The translations under genes and the position numbers were made by a program. A stretch of DNA of 64,000 bases from an uncultured Cohaesibacter sp. (GTDB taxonomy: Bacteria; Pseudomonadota; Alphaproteobacteria; Rhizobiales; Cohaesibacteraceae), in NCBI RefSeq assembly GCF_963666525.1, contig NZ_OY762905.1, positions 1,625,001 to 1,689,000 on the forward strand. Reading direction: 5' to 3'. This document shows, piece after piece, positions 29,539 through 39,072 of this stretch. Below the pieces are notes generated by a model. That model was given only the letters and a program-made list of their open reading frames with translations, searched no databases and was not told where the DNA came from. Within the stretch, counting starts at the first letter, position 1, and every line of letters starts with the position of its first letter.

Positions 29539-31536
29539 TCAGGCTGCGTTTGCGCCCAGACGAGCCAGCTTTTCCAGCTGCTTTTGTACCAGATCCGCAG
29601 TTTCAACCTGCGCCTCGACGATGTCCCCCAGTTCGTTGAGCGTCTTGTCGATGCCATCCGGATGGGCGATCATGTCGTCGATCTGCCGGATTGTCGCTTT
29701 GTACAGATCCCCTTCATCGACAAATTTCTGCCGTGTCTGCTCGATCAGTTGCCCAAGCGCTGCCAGTGCCCCTTCCATGTCACCAATGGTTTCCTCGGTA
29801 TGCACAAGGGTGGACTTGGTATCACCTGCCAGCTGTTTGACCTCGGAGGCCACAACAGCAAAGCCGCGCCCGGCCTGCCCTGCCCTGGCAGCCTCGATGG
29901 TAGCATTGAGCGCCAGAAGGTTGGTCTGCCCGGTAATGCCGTCGATGACGCCAAGGATGTCCCTTAGGCCCTTCATGGCCCCGGACAGATGCTCGAACTG
30001 ATAGGATAGATCCGCAGCATCATCCGATTGTTGCGAGGCAGTCCCCGGCTCGCCACCGTTCACACCGGAAATCGAGGATCTGATCTCATAGAGCGAATCG
30101 CGCATTTGCCGCGTGTTGGCCAAAACGCCCTGAATGTCGCCCACATGGCTGAACTGTTCAGACATTGTATCGATAATCTTCGACCGCACCAGATTGATCA
30201 TCTGGGCGCTGGCCAGACGACAACGGGTGAAATAGTTGCTGAAGCGGGAATAGTGAATCGTGAAATTCTTCAGATACTCATCTTCATAGCTGCCAGCTTC
30301 ATCTTCAAAGAAGACGATCGCACTCAGCGTTTCGTTGACATTGATCCCGAACAGCTCGCCAAAAGTGGAGAAACCGGCAACCGGCATTTGCCAGGTATCT
30401 GACAACGCCGCCGTAGAGGAGGCGTTATTGAGGCGCCGCAGGATGCAATCGTTGAGGATCGCTCCCAAGGGCTTCGGCTTGCCTCTCAGAAAGGCCCCAA
30501 GATCACTCTTGGTCTGTTGCGCAAAGTCAGTTGCCTCAAGCAGAAAAAGCTCGTCCCCGGGATTGACGTCGCAATAAAAGGCCACCTCTCCTTCACCGGC
30601 CTTGATGGCCGCCACAGAGCGCACAAAGATCTCGCCATCGATCTCGATGCCGAAACTCTTTTTTGCGAGGCTCTCGCCGACCTTCTCGGTAGGCACCCTG
30701 AAGTGTCGGGCCAACCGGTCCACAAACGGTTCGACATCACCGGACGTCGGATCAACCACGCTACGCACGACCCTGAGGTTGGGATCCGCATCAGCGATCA
30801 GGAAAGAAGCGTTGCTCTTCTTGAAATTCTGGCTTTTGAAGACACCGTATTTGCGCCCTCTTGCCATTCTCACAAAAGCGATGATCGCATGGTTCTGCAA
30901 TACCTGCGTACCCTCGGCGATCTTGGTCTGGACAAAATCAAGTTTGCCGCCGGCAGATCCGCCAATGAACAGGCAGGGGAACTTGCCGCTCTGATAAACC
31001 CCTTCCATCAGATAGTTTTCTGAAGCCGACAGACCATCGATAAAGGTGAGGGCGAAAACCTGTTCCGGCCGGATCGAGAAGGGCACGTTGATCCGCTTGA
31101 GATCCTGCGTGATCCTGGCGATGCGCTGTTCCCGGCTCTGGTTGGTCTTGCCAGACCGAATATCCTCGTTATGCAGATGCACCTTGTGCACGGAGACATC
31201 GGCCAGCATATCTGGCGGAAAAATCTGAATTGTCAGGGTATTCCATGCCCCTGAAGCATTGCGATAGAGGGAGCGGTCCGAACAGTTGCACAACTCGCCC
31301 GCAGTCATGACACTGATCAGCTTTGTTCGGCCAGCCAGATCATTGAGGCGGCGTACGACGGCATCAAAGTCAAGATGAGGAGAAATATAGGCAATGGCCA
31401 AAGATGCCGGCCTGCCTTCAAAGACAAATGCTTCGGCGCTGATCTTGGCGAGCCCACCATCACTTTCGATAACCCTGATCATCTCCGATGATTTTTGATG
31501 CAATTCTTGTGAGTCGATTTTATTATAGCTATCCAA
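29539..31536 (-). CDS. FIST domain chemoreceptor (FIST-N, FIST-C, MCP signal)
   Basis: 665 aa. FIST-N (about 35-245, including [17 protein letters not shown] and [14 protein letters not shown]) and FIST-C (about 250-395, including [14 protein letters not shown]) form a predicted sensor for small ligands, possibly amino acids. The C-terminal part is a short MCP signalling domain with tip [18 protein letters not shown] near 535. No membrane segment or signal peptide is visible, so the receptor should be cytoplasmic. The stretch after the tip is shorter than in typical receptors, so adaptation sites may be few. It converges on the PAS/MCP pair, making a cluster of soluble receptors. Confidence 0.88.
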   Translation of the reverse strand: MDSYNKIDSQELHQKSSEMIRVIESDGGLAKISAEAFVFEGRPASLAIAYISPHLDFDAVVRRLNDLAGRTKLISVMTAGELCNCSDRSLYRNASGAWNTLTIQIFPPDMLADVSVHKVHLHNEDIRSGKTNQSREQRIARITQDLKRINVPFSIRPEQVFALTFIDGLSASENYLMEGVYQSGKFPCLFIGGSAGGKLDFVQTKIAEGTQVLQNHAIIAFVRMARGRKYGVFKSQNFKKSNASFLIADADPNLRVVRSVVDPTSGDVEPFVDRLARHFRVPTEKVGESLAKKSFGIEIDGEIFVRSVAAIKAGEGEVAFYCDVNPGDELFLLEATDFAQQTKSDLGAFLRGKPKPLGAILNDCILRRLNNASSTAALSDTWQMPVAGFSTFGELFGINVNETLSAIVFFEDEAGSYEDEYLKNFTIHYSRFSNYFTRCRLASAQMINLVRSKIIDTMSEQFSHVGDIQGVLANTRQMRDSLYEIRSSISGVNGGEPGTASQQSDDAADLSYQFEHLSGAMKGLRDILGVIDGITGQTNLLALNATIEAARAGQAGRGFAVVASEVKQLAGDTKSTLVHTEETIGDMEGALAALGQLIEQTRQKFVDEGDLYKATIRQIDDMIAHPDGIDKTLNELGDIVEAQVETADLVQKQLEKLARLGANAA

Positions 31537-32001
31537 AACACCACCTCGATAGACAGACCTCAGTTTTCAAAAATACTCAAATATAAGTGATAATTTTCAT
31601 TTAATGAATGTTCGAAACTTGCCGAACAAAGTCCAAGTGAATAGACAAAACTGTAATTTCAAACAATGAGTATACGATTGATTATACTTTAGACTTAAAG
31701 AAACAAATTAGCCAAATCTTCAAAATCAAATCTGTTGGTCCGCAGAAGCATTGGCATGAAAGGAAGTCGGTGGGGAAGTTGCGCCATGGACCCAAACGCT
31801 CGGCAAGATCCCTGGCACGAACAGGCTGCAGCTTCAATATACACAAGGACGTCAAATGCCCCCGCTTTTCGATTGCACCGACCCGATGCATAAGCTAAGA
31901 AAGCCGTCATATATCGTGCTTGTCTCGATTTTGCCACGCGGCAATCGATCAAACAGATTGCAAGGCCCACTCAATTGGTCCTTCTCGCAGCCAAGCACCA
32001 G
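31537..32001. other. Intergenic region between the FIST-MCP gene and tRNA-Arg
   Basis: 465 bp. The part next to the receptor start (31540-31700) is AT-rich and should hold its promoter. Between 31682 and 32079 overlapping minus-strand open frames exist, but their products have no recognisable domain and one runs through the tRNA gene, so I do not call them. Confidence 0.5.
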
Positions 32002-32078
<77 letters not shown>

Positions 32079-32258
32079 ATATCTAACTGAAATTATTGGT
32101 GTTTTCAGAAGATCATTATTTCTATTGGATCGAGAAAATCGTCAGATTATGCTCAAATGTTCTGTGATTCCGTACAAATCGCGTACAGTAAACTGAATTG
32201 CCCCCACCAAAGCCGACCCAATCCCACCACTCACTAGGCGACATCTGTGGCACAATAT

Positions 32259-32288
32259 TGAATTGCCCCTAGAATTGTAGACACCTTG
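32259..32288 (+). repeat. IS3-family terminal inverted repeat, left
   Basis: Begins tgaattgcccctagaattg and ends gacaccttg. It pairs with 33530-33559, differing at four positions. Confidence 0.88.
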
Positions 32289-32293
32289 GGGCT

Positions 32294-33188
32294 TCAAGTT
32301 TTCGGTCGCTCGTATTCGGTTGGCGAGAGCATTCCGTTTGTAGCGTGTTTGCGTTTTGGATTGTAGAACATTTCGATGTAGTCGAAGATATCTCGCCTCG
32401 CATCAGCTCTTGTTTTGTATACTCGACGCCGGATGCGTTCTCTCTTGAGCAGGTTGAAAAAGCTTTCAGCAACAGCATTGTCATGGCAGTTTCCACGCCT
32501 GCTCATGCTGTGTTCCAAATTGTGCTGACGAAGGAATGCGGCCCAATCAATACTTGTGAATTGTGAGCCTTGTTCCATTGACCGGCAGGCAAGCGGAGCG
32601 CCGCCGAGAGGTGGAATGGATCAGAACCTTCTGTTTGGGCTTGCGTCGCCAGACCGCCATCAGCAGAGCTTGCAAAACAACATCTGTTGCTTGTCGCTGA
32701 CGCAATGACCATCCGACAACCTTACGGGAGAACAGGTCAATCACGACAGCCAGATAGGCAAAGCCCTCCTGCGTCTTGATATATGTGATGTCCGTTACCC
32801 AAACCATATTGGGAGCCTCGACTTCGAACTGCCGGTTCAAGTGATTGTCGACCACAAGGGACGGCTTGCCACCAGATTTGCCAGGCTTTCGCTTATAGCC
32901 AATTTGAGCCCTGATTCCTGCCAAACTGGCCAGCCGGGCAACACGGTTGGGGCAGCTGCTCTCTCCCATGTCCAGAAGATCATCATGGATCTTGCGATAG
33001 CCATAGACTTTACCACTATCATCCCAAACTTGTCGGATCAGATCCGTTTGCCTCTAGTCTTCAAGCGCTCTGTTGCTCAAGGGCTGCTTCAGCCAGGAAT
33101 AGAAACCACTGGGATGAATGGACAGACATCGGCACATAGCGCGGACTGAAAAAACCGGCCGATGCTGGGCGACGAAGGCGTACTTCAT
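32294..33188 (-). pseudogene. IS3-family transposase OrfB, inactivated
   Basis: Remains of a DDE integrase-core transposase. Reading from ATG 33188 gives a normal start (MKYAFVAQHRPVFSV, later HPSGFYSWLK). A TAG stop at 33054-33056 interrupts RALED-RQTDL. The frame then continues with KVYGYRKIHDDLLDMGESS and the first catalytic Asp in WVTDITYIK. After KVLIHS a 36-bp palindromic element (32577-32612) replaces the expected DQGSQ, removing the second Asp and shifting the frame. The tail resumes as GSQFTSIDWAAFLRQHN with the catalytic Glu region NCHDNAVAESFFN. At least two independent lesions are present, so no active product is expected. Confidence 0.9.
32577..32612. repeat. 36-bp palindromic mini-element, copy A
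   Basis: It starts attgaccggcaggc and ends gccgagaggt, with a GC-rich core that can form a short stem (gcgg/ccgc). It matches copy B at 33191-33226 in both arms while the core differs. It sits exactly where the second catalytic Asp codon of orfB should be, so it is an insertion into the transposase gene. Confidence 0.75.
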
Positions 33189-33500
33189 TCATTGACCGAC
33201 AGGCGATGCTTGCATCGCTGAGAGGTTTGCATCCTTTGCGAAGTACGCCGTTGCCTTTTTTAAGATGTCGCGCTCCTCGGTAACCCGAGCCAGTTCCTGC
33301 TTCAGGCGTCTAATCTCGGCAGCTTGCGCATCGGTCGCCTTGATCTCTAAGTTGGGTTTGCCATATCGCTTCTTCCACGCATAAAGCGAATGGCTGCTGA
33401 CACCAAGCCGCTCTGACACTTCTGCAACGGAGTACCCTCGCTCGGTGATCTGCTTGACTGCTTCAATCTTGAATTCTTCGGTGAAATGGGAATTGGGCAT
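33189..33500 (-). CDS. IS3-family transposase OrfA
   Basis: 103 aa. It has the helix-turn-helix of IS3 OrfA (FTEEFKIEAVKQITERGYSV, then SERLGVSSHSLYAWKKRYG) followed by a leucine-zipper-like helix (AAEIRRLKQELARVTEERD). A good ribosome binding site (AAGGAGA) precedes ATG 33500. The last dozen codons and the stop come from palindromic element copy B, which lies at the orfA/orfB junction, so the native end and the usual programmed frameshift site may be lost. Confidence 0.88.
   Translation of the reverse strand: MPNSHFTEEFKIEAVKQITERGYSVAEVSERLGVSSHSLYAWKKRYGKPNLEIKATDAQAAEIRRLKQELARVTEERDILKKATAYFAKDANLSAMQASPVGQ
33191..33226. repeat. 36-bp palindromic mini-element, copy B
   Basis: It starts attgaccgacaggc and ends gctgagaggt; the core gcgatgcttgcatcgc is a perfect dyad. 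It shares its outer arms with copy A. It lies at the orfA/orfB junction of the IS and encodes the OrfA C-terminus. Confidence 0.75.
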
Positions 33501-33529
33501 CGTAGTCTCCTTGCCTCATTTTTAGGGGA

Positions 33530-33559
33530 CAAGGTGTCTGCAATCCTAAGGGCAATCCA
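33530..33559 (-). repeat. IS3-family terminal inverted repeat, right
   Basis: Reverse complement reads tggattgcccttaggattg and ends gacaccttg, matching the left repeat at 26 of 30 positions. Confidence 0.88.
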
Positions 33560-33694
33560 ACTGGCTCATTGTTGATGATGAAGAACAGGCAAATCGCAAT
33601 CCCTTGATTGCATGACGAGAAGAAGCGTTTGAGTAGTTTCTGCTTGCTTGCCGACCATGCACAGAGAATGCCCCCACGCTCGACTGAGGCAAGC

Positions 33695-33721
33695 GTCCCT
33701 GCGAGGCAATCCCGCAGGGAC
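33695..33721. terminator. Hairpin at the end of the sugar operon
   Basis: gtccctgcg (33695-33703) and cgcagggac (33713-33721) form a perfect 9-bp stem with a 9-nt loop, about 30 bp past the epimerase stop codon. There is no T-run, so it could be a rho-dependent end, a stabiliser, or another mobile palindrome. Confidence 0.45.
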
Positions 33722-33753
33722 AATCAGTTGATGCCTTTCACGCATAAGAGCCG

Positions 33754-34626
33754 TCAGCAGCCCGCCAGCACGAAGCGGGAAAACCTCAAAGACTCACGCG
33801 CATCGATATCCATCTGCTCGTCTGAGGCATTGTTGCTGAGATCGCGCCAGACACGGATGTCTCGTCCGACTTCGCCACCGGTTTTGACAAATGGCTCCAT
33901 GACCACGGTTCCGTCATAGCCGATTTCCCGCAAGGCTGAGCCGATTTCATGCCAAGGGAGCATCCCCTTGCCCGGAACCCGACGATTGTTTTCTCCGGTA
34001 TGGAAGTGCCCCAGAAGCGGACCAGCCGTGCGTATCGCGGAGCTGAAGCTATCTTCCTCGATATTCATGTGGAAGGTATCCAGCATGACCTTCACGTTGG
34101 ATTTGCTGGTTTCGGTTACAAATCTAACGCCTTCTTCGGCTGTATTGATCACATGGTTCTCGAAGCGGTTGAGCACTTCGATACACAGGTTGATGTCAAG
34201 ATCTGCAGCAAAGTCAGCAAGACTGGCGATCCCTTCGACACCACGCGCCCAGTCGCCCTCCTTGTCCAGCGGTTTGTTGAAGTCAACCGGCCAATAGGAA
34301 TGCAGTGCGCCGCCAATGCTATGAATATCCAGCTTGGCGATATTGCTCAGGGTTTCCTCAAAAAATGCCCGCCCGGCCTTGCGTACGTCCGCATCCGCTG
34401 AGGACAGATTGCAGGTTTCCTTCGGTCCAAGCCCTGCGGTCATGATGATGCCGTTGTCACGAGCACAACGCCCGATGTCATCCAGATGGGCGGGGCTGAA
34501 GCTGTTGACGTGGTGAGCGGCTATTTCGATCACATCAAAACCCAGCTTCGCCACCCGCTCGATATAGGGAAGGCAGTCAGCCCCCCAGGAATTTTCCCAG
34601 TAAGAGTAGTAAATTCCAAAATTCAT
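33754..34626 (-). CDS. D-psicose (D-allulose) 3-epimerase
   Basis: 290 aa TIM-barrel sugar epimerase that inverts C3 of ketoses such as D-psicose/D-fructose and D-tagatose/D-sorbose. It follows the characterised Agrobacterium enzyme along its whole length (GIYYSYWE, VEIAAHH-like IEIAAHHV, LSNIAKLDIHSIGGALHSYW). The metal ligands fall at Glu150, Asp183, His209 and Glu244, the numbering I recall for that enzyme. The start at 34626 has GGAGG upstream. It is the last gene of the ABC transporter operon, 158 bp after the kinase gene. The natural substrate is not certain: members are promiscuous and also act on pentuloses and deoxy-ketoses. Confidence 0.92.
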   Translation of the reverse strand: MNFGIYYSYWENSWGADCLPYIERVAKLGFDVIEIAAHHVNSFSPAHLDDIGRCARDNGIIMTAGLGPKETCNLSSADADVRKAGRAFFEETLSNIAKLDIHSIGGALHSYWPVDFNKPLDKEGDWARGVEGIASLADFAADLDINLCIEVLNRFENHVINTAEEGVRFVTETSKSNVKVMLDTFHMNIEEDSFSSAIRTAGPLLGHFHTGENNRRVPGKGMLPWHEIGSALREIGYDGTVVMEPFVKTGGEVGRDIRVWRDLSNNASDEQMDIDARESLRFSRFVLAGC

Positions 34627-34784
34627 GAGTTCCTCCATGTAAGCGGCAATCTTTCGGCACAGCGCTCCGGTCCGAGCTCACTCCAATACTGGAATGCATG
34701 TTTTTCCGTGCCGCAGTTGGCCTCTTGGTATTGTTGACGAGGGCACCCCCTCAGGAATGGCATCGCCACTGCTCATTCCACTTT

Positions 34785-35432
34785 TCAAGTTGCCAGGTAG
34801 CGAATGTCCGCATCCCGGCTTTTCGCGATCACCAGATGGCCATTGGGGAGATCATTACTCTCCAGCTTGCGGGTGACTTCTTCCTCAGGAAGCCCGAAGC
34901 CTTGCCATCTGGCAGCTAACCGCCGTCGAAGCTCCGCTTCGGGAACCTCGACAAACACAGTCAGATCAAAATAGGGTGCAAGGCTGTTCCACGGACCTTG
35001 ATCAAGCAGCAGATAGTTGCCTTCCACGATGATCAGCTCGACCTCCGCCGGAATGATCCTTGCACTCCCACGGGAAATTTCCAGTTCCCGATCAAAAACC
35101 GGAACCGCAACCGCGGATTCGACCCCATCCTTGAGGCGTTGCAAGATAGAGCGCAGTCCGCCGACATCGAACGTATCTGGTGCCCCTTTCCAGGGAAGAC
35201 GATCCATTTCGCGCAAGACCGCATCATCAAAGTGGAAGCCATCCATTGGCAAGATAGAAACCTTGCCCGGATGCAGTGCGTTCAAGGCTTCAAACAAAGC
35301 CTCCGCAGTTGTGCTCTTGCCAGAGCCGGGAGCGCCGACAATGGCAAGAAAGGTTCTCTTTCCACCTTTTTCGCCCATTGCCTTTTGGGCCATGGCCACC
35401 AAATCGGAAAGGTGGTCAATTTTGCTGGTCAT
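34785..35432 (-). CDS. P-loop sugar/nucleoside kinase (FrcK/YggC-like)
   Basis: 215 aa. Walker A is GAPGSGKST (33-41). The fold is that of uridine kinase and pantothenate kinase, with the family segment PMDGFHFDDAVL and the Walker-B-like LIIVEGNYLLLD. A member of this family, FrcK, is encoded with the fructose ABC transporter frcBCA in Sinorhizobium, and here the gene again follows sugar ABC permeases. If the 3-epimerase makes D-fructose from D-psicose, this kinase could phosphorylate it; that is inference. Confidence 0.8.
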   Translation of the reverse strand: MTSKIDHLSDLVAMAQKAMGEKGGKRTFLAIVGAPGSGKSTTAEALFEALNALHPGKVSILPMDGFHFDDAVLREMDRLPWKGAPDTFDVGGLRSILQRLKDGVESAVAVPVFDRELEISRGSARIIPAEVELIIVEGNYLLLDQGPWNSLAPYFDLTVFVEVPEAELRRRLAARWQGFGLPEEEVTRKLESNDLPNGHLVIAKSRDADIRYLAT

Positions 35433-35513
35433 CGTTCAGATTCACCCACTTGTCATTGGCTCTGTTGTTTTCTCCGGCCACTCCCCTCTTCCAGGCCATG
35501 CCGGGTCTTGGAA

Positions 35514-35547
35514 CTTTCAGGGCTTCGACAGGTCGAAACCCTGAAAG
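35514..35547. other. Intra-operon hairpin between permease and kinase genes
   Basis: ctttcaggg (35514-35522) and ccctgaaag (35539-35547) form a 9-bp stem, and the inner bases (ttcga/tcgaa) extend it. It lies right after the permease stop codon in the 119-bp gap before the kinase. It may protect the upstream mRNA or reduce read-through. Confidence 0.6.
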
Positions 35548-35551
35548 CATG

Positions 35552-36559
35552 TCAACTTCTGGCTTTGTTACGCCTCAGGAAGCTTATGAACATCCTGACC
35601 AGATCCGACCGCAACACCATCACGGCAACGAGGAACAGCCCCCAGACCGCTGTTGCCAGATGTTGGTTGGCTCCAACGAGATTGAGGCCTGATGAAAGGA
35701 TCTGGAGAATGAACAGGGAAATGATCACAGGGATCACATTGCCCTTGCCACCGAATGGATCGATGCCGCCGAGGAAGCACGCCAGCACGGTGATCAGCAA
35801 CAGGGCTTCCCCATGCCCCACACGCACCGAGTTGAACCGGGCAGCCATCAGGATGCCGGCGATCGAGCACAGGAAACCTGAAAGGGCATAGATCAGAACG
35901 AGTGTGCGCTTGGTATGCAGGCCGGCATATTCGGCGGCCAGCGGGTTGGACCCGGTCATGTAGACCGAAAAGCCATGCCGTGTACGTTTCAGCAGGACAT
36001 GCCAGATAAAGGCAATGACACCGAAAAGAATCATCGGCACCGGCAACCCCAGCAATGTTCCATGCCCGATTACGCGCATGTAGTTGGGAAAGCCGGAGAT
36101 GTCGCCCCCCCGGGTCAGAAATTCCCCAAGCCCCTGCAGGAAGACCATCATGGCAAGAGAGACCAGAATCGGATGCGCTCCGACATAGGCGATGATAAAG
36201 CCGATGATGGCTCCGGCAAGCACGCCGACGCATATTGCAAACAGGCACCCCAGAATAAAGGCGCCGATCCCGGCATCCTGTCCGCCAAACTGTATGAGGG
36301 TCCAGGCAAGAGCCAGACCGGACATGTTTGCGGTAAAGACAACGGCCAGATTGAAGCCACCAGATATGATCGGGGCCAGCATGGCAAGAGTCAGAAGCCC
36401 GAGAAGTGGCATCTGAAAGCCCATGGAATCGAGGTTCGCCAGTGTCAGGAACTGTGGTGAAGCAAGGCTGAATGCGGCCGCCACGACAATCAGGATCACA
36501 ATCAGCCCCGAGGTTTCCTTATCCATCTTTTGCAAGAATGCAGGTCGCCAATTACTCAT
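35552..36559 (-). CDS. Sugar ABC transporter permease
   Basis: 335 aa inner-membrane protein of the RbsC/XylH type (BPD_transp_2) with about ten hydrophobic helices and the EAA-like region GANPLAAEYAGLHTKR-type (here GSNPLAAEYAGL). It pairs with the second permease to form the translocation channel. Its start overlaps the end of the upstream permease gene by 4 bp, indicating translational coupling. Confidence 0.92.
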   Translation of the reverse strand: MSNWRPAFLQKMDKETSGLIVILIVVAAAFSLASPQFLTLANLDSMGFQMPLLGLLTLAMLAPIISGGFNLAVVFTANMSGLALAWTLIQFGGQDAGIGAFILGCLFAICVGVLAGAIIGFIIAYVGAHPILVSLAMMVFLQGLGEFLTRGGDISGFPNYMRVIGHGTLLGLPVPMILFGVIAFIWHVLLKRTRHGFSVYMTGSNPLAAEYAGLHTKRTLVLIYALSGFLCSIAGILMAARFNSVRVGHGEALLLITVLACFLGGIDPFGGKGNVIPVIISLFILQILSSGLNLVGANQHLATAVWGLFLVAVMVLRSDLVRMFISFLRRNKARS

Positions 36560-37551
36560 TGTCCACGCTCCTGTCTACGTCCGAACAGGTTGGAAAGATC
36601 CATGTTCGAGGTGGAAATAGCGATGACAATCGCAGCACCGATGATCATCTGGAAAGCGAATGGCGAAACGCCAAGCAGGTTCAAGCCATTCTGGGTGATC
36701 GCCACGAACATGACGCCGAAGACACAGCCCAGAATGGAGCCCTTGCCACCACCCAGACGTGCCCCGCCGAGAACCACTGCGGCCAGCACATCAAGGTTCC
36801 GTGTGAAGAGCGCGTTTGGCACAACTTCCTGCACGATATTGATCTGCATGAGCCCTGCGATACCGGCCATCAGCCCCATCCAGCCAAAAGCAAGCGCCTG
36901 CATCGCGGCAATGTTGACCCCGGCACGCGCCGCCCCTTCAGGATTGTCGCCAAACGCATAGAGCTGCCGCCCGAGATTGGTCCGGCGCAACAGGAACCAG
37001 GTCGCAAAGACGCAGACCAGCATGACGCCCACAGCCAGATTGAGCTCGGCCCAGGAGCCATCCGCAGACTGATGTTCGAAAATGAAGATACGATCGGTTA
37101 CCCAGTCGGGCAGATCATAGATCGAACGGCCGCGCGTGAAGAACATCAGAAGACCGAAATAGGCATTGTAGGTCGCAATTGTCACCACGATGGTCACGAT
37201 ACGGAAGGTGTGGATCAGATACATGTTTATCAGACCCAGAAAGATGCCGATCACGCCGCAGACTAGGAAACCGAGAACCCAGTTCCCTCCCCCCATGCTG
37301 AACATCAGCTCCATGCCGACATACTGGACAACCGAGGAGGCAACGGCGAAGGAAATGTCGATGCCACCGGCAATCAGCACCACCAGAAGCCCGACCGCCC
37401 AGATCAGGTTGATCGCATTGTTGTTCAACAGGGACGCCAGATTGCTCAGCGTGAAGAACTTGTCCGTACTGAAGGCAAGACCGATGCAGATCAGCAGAAG
37501 GACCACCCCCACACGAAATTCAATCTTGTTGTCGCGAAAGAAGCTACGCAT
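36556..37551 (-). CDS. Sugar ABC transporter permease
   Basis: 331 aa, about ten membrane helices, RbsC-type, with the cytoplasmic loop motif FGDNPEGAARAGVN. It is the partner of the neighbouring permease, and its start overlaps the ATPase gene by 8 bp. Two distinct permeases rather than a homodimer match the LsrCD and RhaPQ layout. Confidence 0.92.
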   Translation of the reverse strand: MRSFFRDNKIEFRVGVVLLLICIGLAFSTDKFFTLSNLASLLNNNAINLIWAVGLLVVLIAGGIDISFAVASSVVQYVGMELMFSMGGGNWVLGFLVCGVIGIFLGLINMYLIHTFRIVTIVVTIATYNAYFGLLMFFTRGRSIYDLPDWVTDRIFIFEHQSADGSWAELNLAVGVMLVCVFATWFLLRRTNLGRQLYAFGDNPEGAARAGVNIAAMQALAFGWMGLMAGIAGLMQINIVQEVVPNALFTRNLDVLAAVVLGGARLGGGKGSILGCVFGVMFVAITQNGLNLLGVSPFAFQMIIGAAIVIAISTSNMDLSNLFGRRQERGQ

Positions 37552-39049
37552 AGATCCGCTCCTCGAGCTGGGGCACCGTCACCTCGCGCGGGTTGTATTC
37601 GCCCACGATGCGACCTTCTGCCATGTGAAGGATACGGTCGGAATGGAACATCACTTCCGTGACTTCATCGGAGATCAACAGGATGGCGAGGCCGTTTTCA
37701 GCCAGATTCTGAACGATCTTGAAAATACCCGCACGCGCACCGACATCAACACCGACCGTGGGGCTGTCCAGAATGAGCAGCCGGGGCTCCGTCGCAAGCC
37801 ACTTGGCCAGAACCACCTTCTGCTGGTTGCCGCCCGACAGGCTCGAGATGGGGTCTTCCTGATCGCCGATCTTGACGCCAAGATCCGCAATCCACTTGTC
37901 GACCAGATTCTTCTTCTTCTGATTGGACAGAAGCGGAATGCCCATGAGGAGCTTCTGCAACACGGAAATCACCGTGTTGTCGGCGATGGACTGCTTTTGC
38001 AACAAGCCCAGCGTCAGGCGGTCTTCCGACACATAGGCCAGCCCTTGACGGATCGCATCGCGGATGGATCTGGGCGAATAGGGTTTGCCGTCGAGCCGCA
38101 TCGATCCCTTTGAAGGATGGCGCATGCCCATGAGCACATGCGCAAGCTCGGTGCGCCCGGACCCGATGAGACCAGTCAGCCCCACCACTTCGCCCGCGCG
38201 AATGACAAAAGAGACATCCTCGAACTCACCGGATCGGCTCAACCCATCGATTTCGAAAACTGGGTCGGCATTGCTCATGTCTCTCGAGGAAACTTCATTC
38301 TGGATGAGCTTGCCGGTCATCAACTCGCCAAGGCGGGCCTGTGTCATGTCTTTGGTGTCGTAAACGCCCACCAGCTTGCCATCTCTGAGGACAGTTACGC
38401 GGGAAGCGATTTCCAGCACCTCGGCAAGGCGATGGCTCACGAAAACCACGGCGACGCCATCAGCAGACAGTTTGCGCACGATTTCCAGAAGTTTGTCGGT
38501 TTCCGATTTCGTCAGCGATGCCGTTGGTTCGTCCATGAAGATCAGACGCGCATCATTCATCAGCGCACGTGCGATCGCGACTACCTGTCGCTGGGCGATG
38601 GGCAACTCTTCAAGCGGGATCGTCAAGTCCAGCTCGACACCCAGACGCTTGAGAACAGCCGCCGCCCGTTCACCCATTTGCCGGGTCTGTATCGGGCGAA
38701 TGGCCAGCCCGACCATATCGTCAAACGTGATGTTTTCCTGAACACTCATATGGGGGAAAAGGGCAAGATCCTGCCAGATCACCGACACGCCCATGGCGCG
38801 GGCTCTGGTAGGGGTGATCGAACTGAGCTTCTGGTCGAACAGCTCAATGAGCTCGGCACGTTCGGGCTGATAGACACCCGTTATGACTTTTATGAGAGTG
38901 GATTTTCCGCATCCGTTCTCTCCCGCGAGGCAATGCACCTCTCCCGCCAGAACTTCAAAATTCACATTATCGAGCGCTTGAAGTCCGCCAAACGCCTTGG
39001 AGACACCTTTGAGGCGCAGAGCAAACCGCTCCGTCTTGGCATTGGTCAT
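37544..39049 (-). CDS. Sugar ABC transporter ATP-binding protein
   Basis: 501 aa with two nucleotide-binding domains, as in RbsA, XylG and LsrA. The first Walker A is GENGCGKST (43-51). The second domain has the degenerate GLIGSGRTE typical of this class. The second signature motif is LSGGNQQKV. It energises uptake through the two permeases. It is separated by 75 bp and a hairpin from the binding-protein gene. Confidence 0.94.
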   Translation of the reverse strand: MTNAKTERFALRLKGVSKAFGGLQALDNVNFEVLAGEVHCLAGENGCGKSTLIKVITGVYQPERAELIELFDQKLSSITPTRARAMGVSVIWQDLALFPHMSVQENITFDDMVGLAIRPIQTRQMGERAAAVLKRLGVELDLTIPLEELPIAQRQVVAIARALMNDARLIFMDEPTASLTKSETDKLLEIVRKLSADGVAVVFVSHRLAEVLEIASRVTVLRDGKLVGVYDTKDMTQARLGELMTGKLIQNEVSSRDMSNADPVFEIDGLSRSGEFEDVSFVIRAGEVVGLTGLIGSGRTELAHVLMGMRHPSKGSMRLDGKPYSPRSIRDAIRQGLAYVSEDRLTLGLLQKQSIADNTVISVLQKLLMGIPLLSNQKKKNLVDKWIADLGVKIGDQEDPISSLSGGNQQKVVLAKWLATEPRLLILDSPTVGVDVGARAGIFKIVQNLAENGLAILLISDEVTEVMFHSDRILHMAEGRIVGEYNPREVTVPQLEERIYA

Positions 39050-39072
39050 TTTTTTTGAACCTTCGAAAGATA

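Larger units (their letters stand above)
32259..33559 (-). mobile_element. Decayed IS3-family insertion sequence
   Basis: A 1301-bp element bounded by 30-bp inverted repeats with 26 of 30 matches. It holds orfA and orfB in the usual IS3 order on the minus strand. orfB is dead: it has an in-frame TAG and an insertion at the second catalytic aspartate. No 3-4 bp target duplication is visible (tat on the left, act on the right), which suggests age or rearrangement. A second tgaattgcccc at 32194, 65 bp outside the left end, may be the remnant of another copy. Confidence 0.9.

Noticed and set aside
32079-33753. Attachment-site duplicate of the tRNA-Arg 3' end
   Set aside because: No second copy of the ggttcgaatcccttcgggtg stretch was seen, so an integrated island is only suggested by context.
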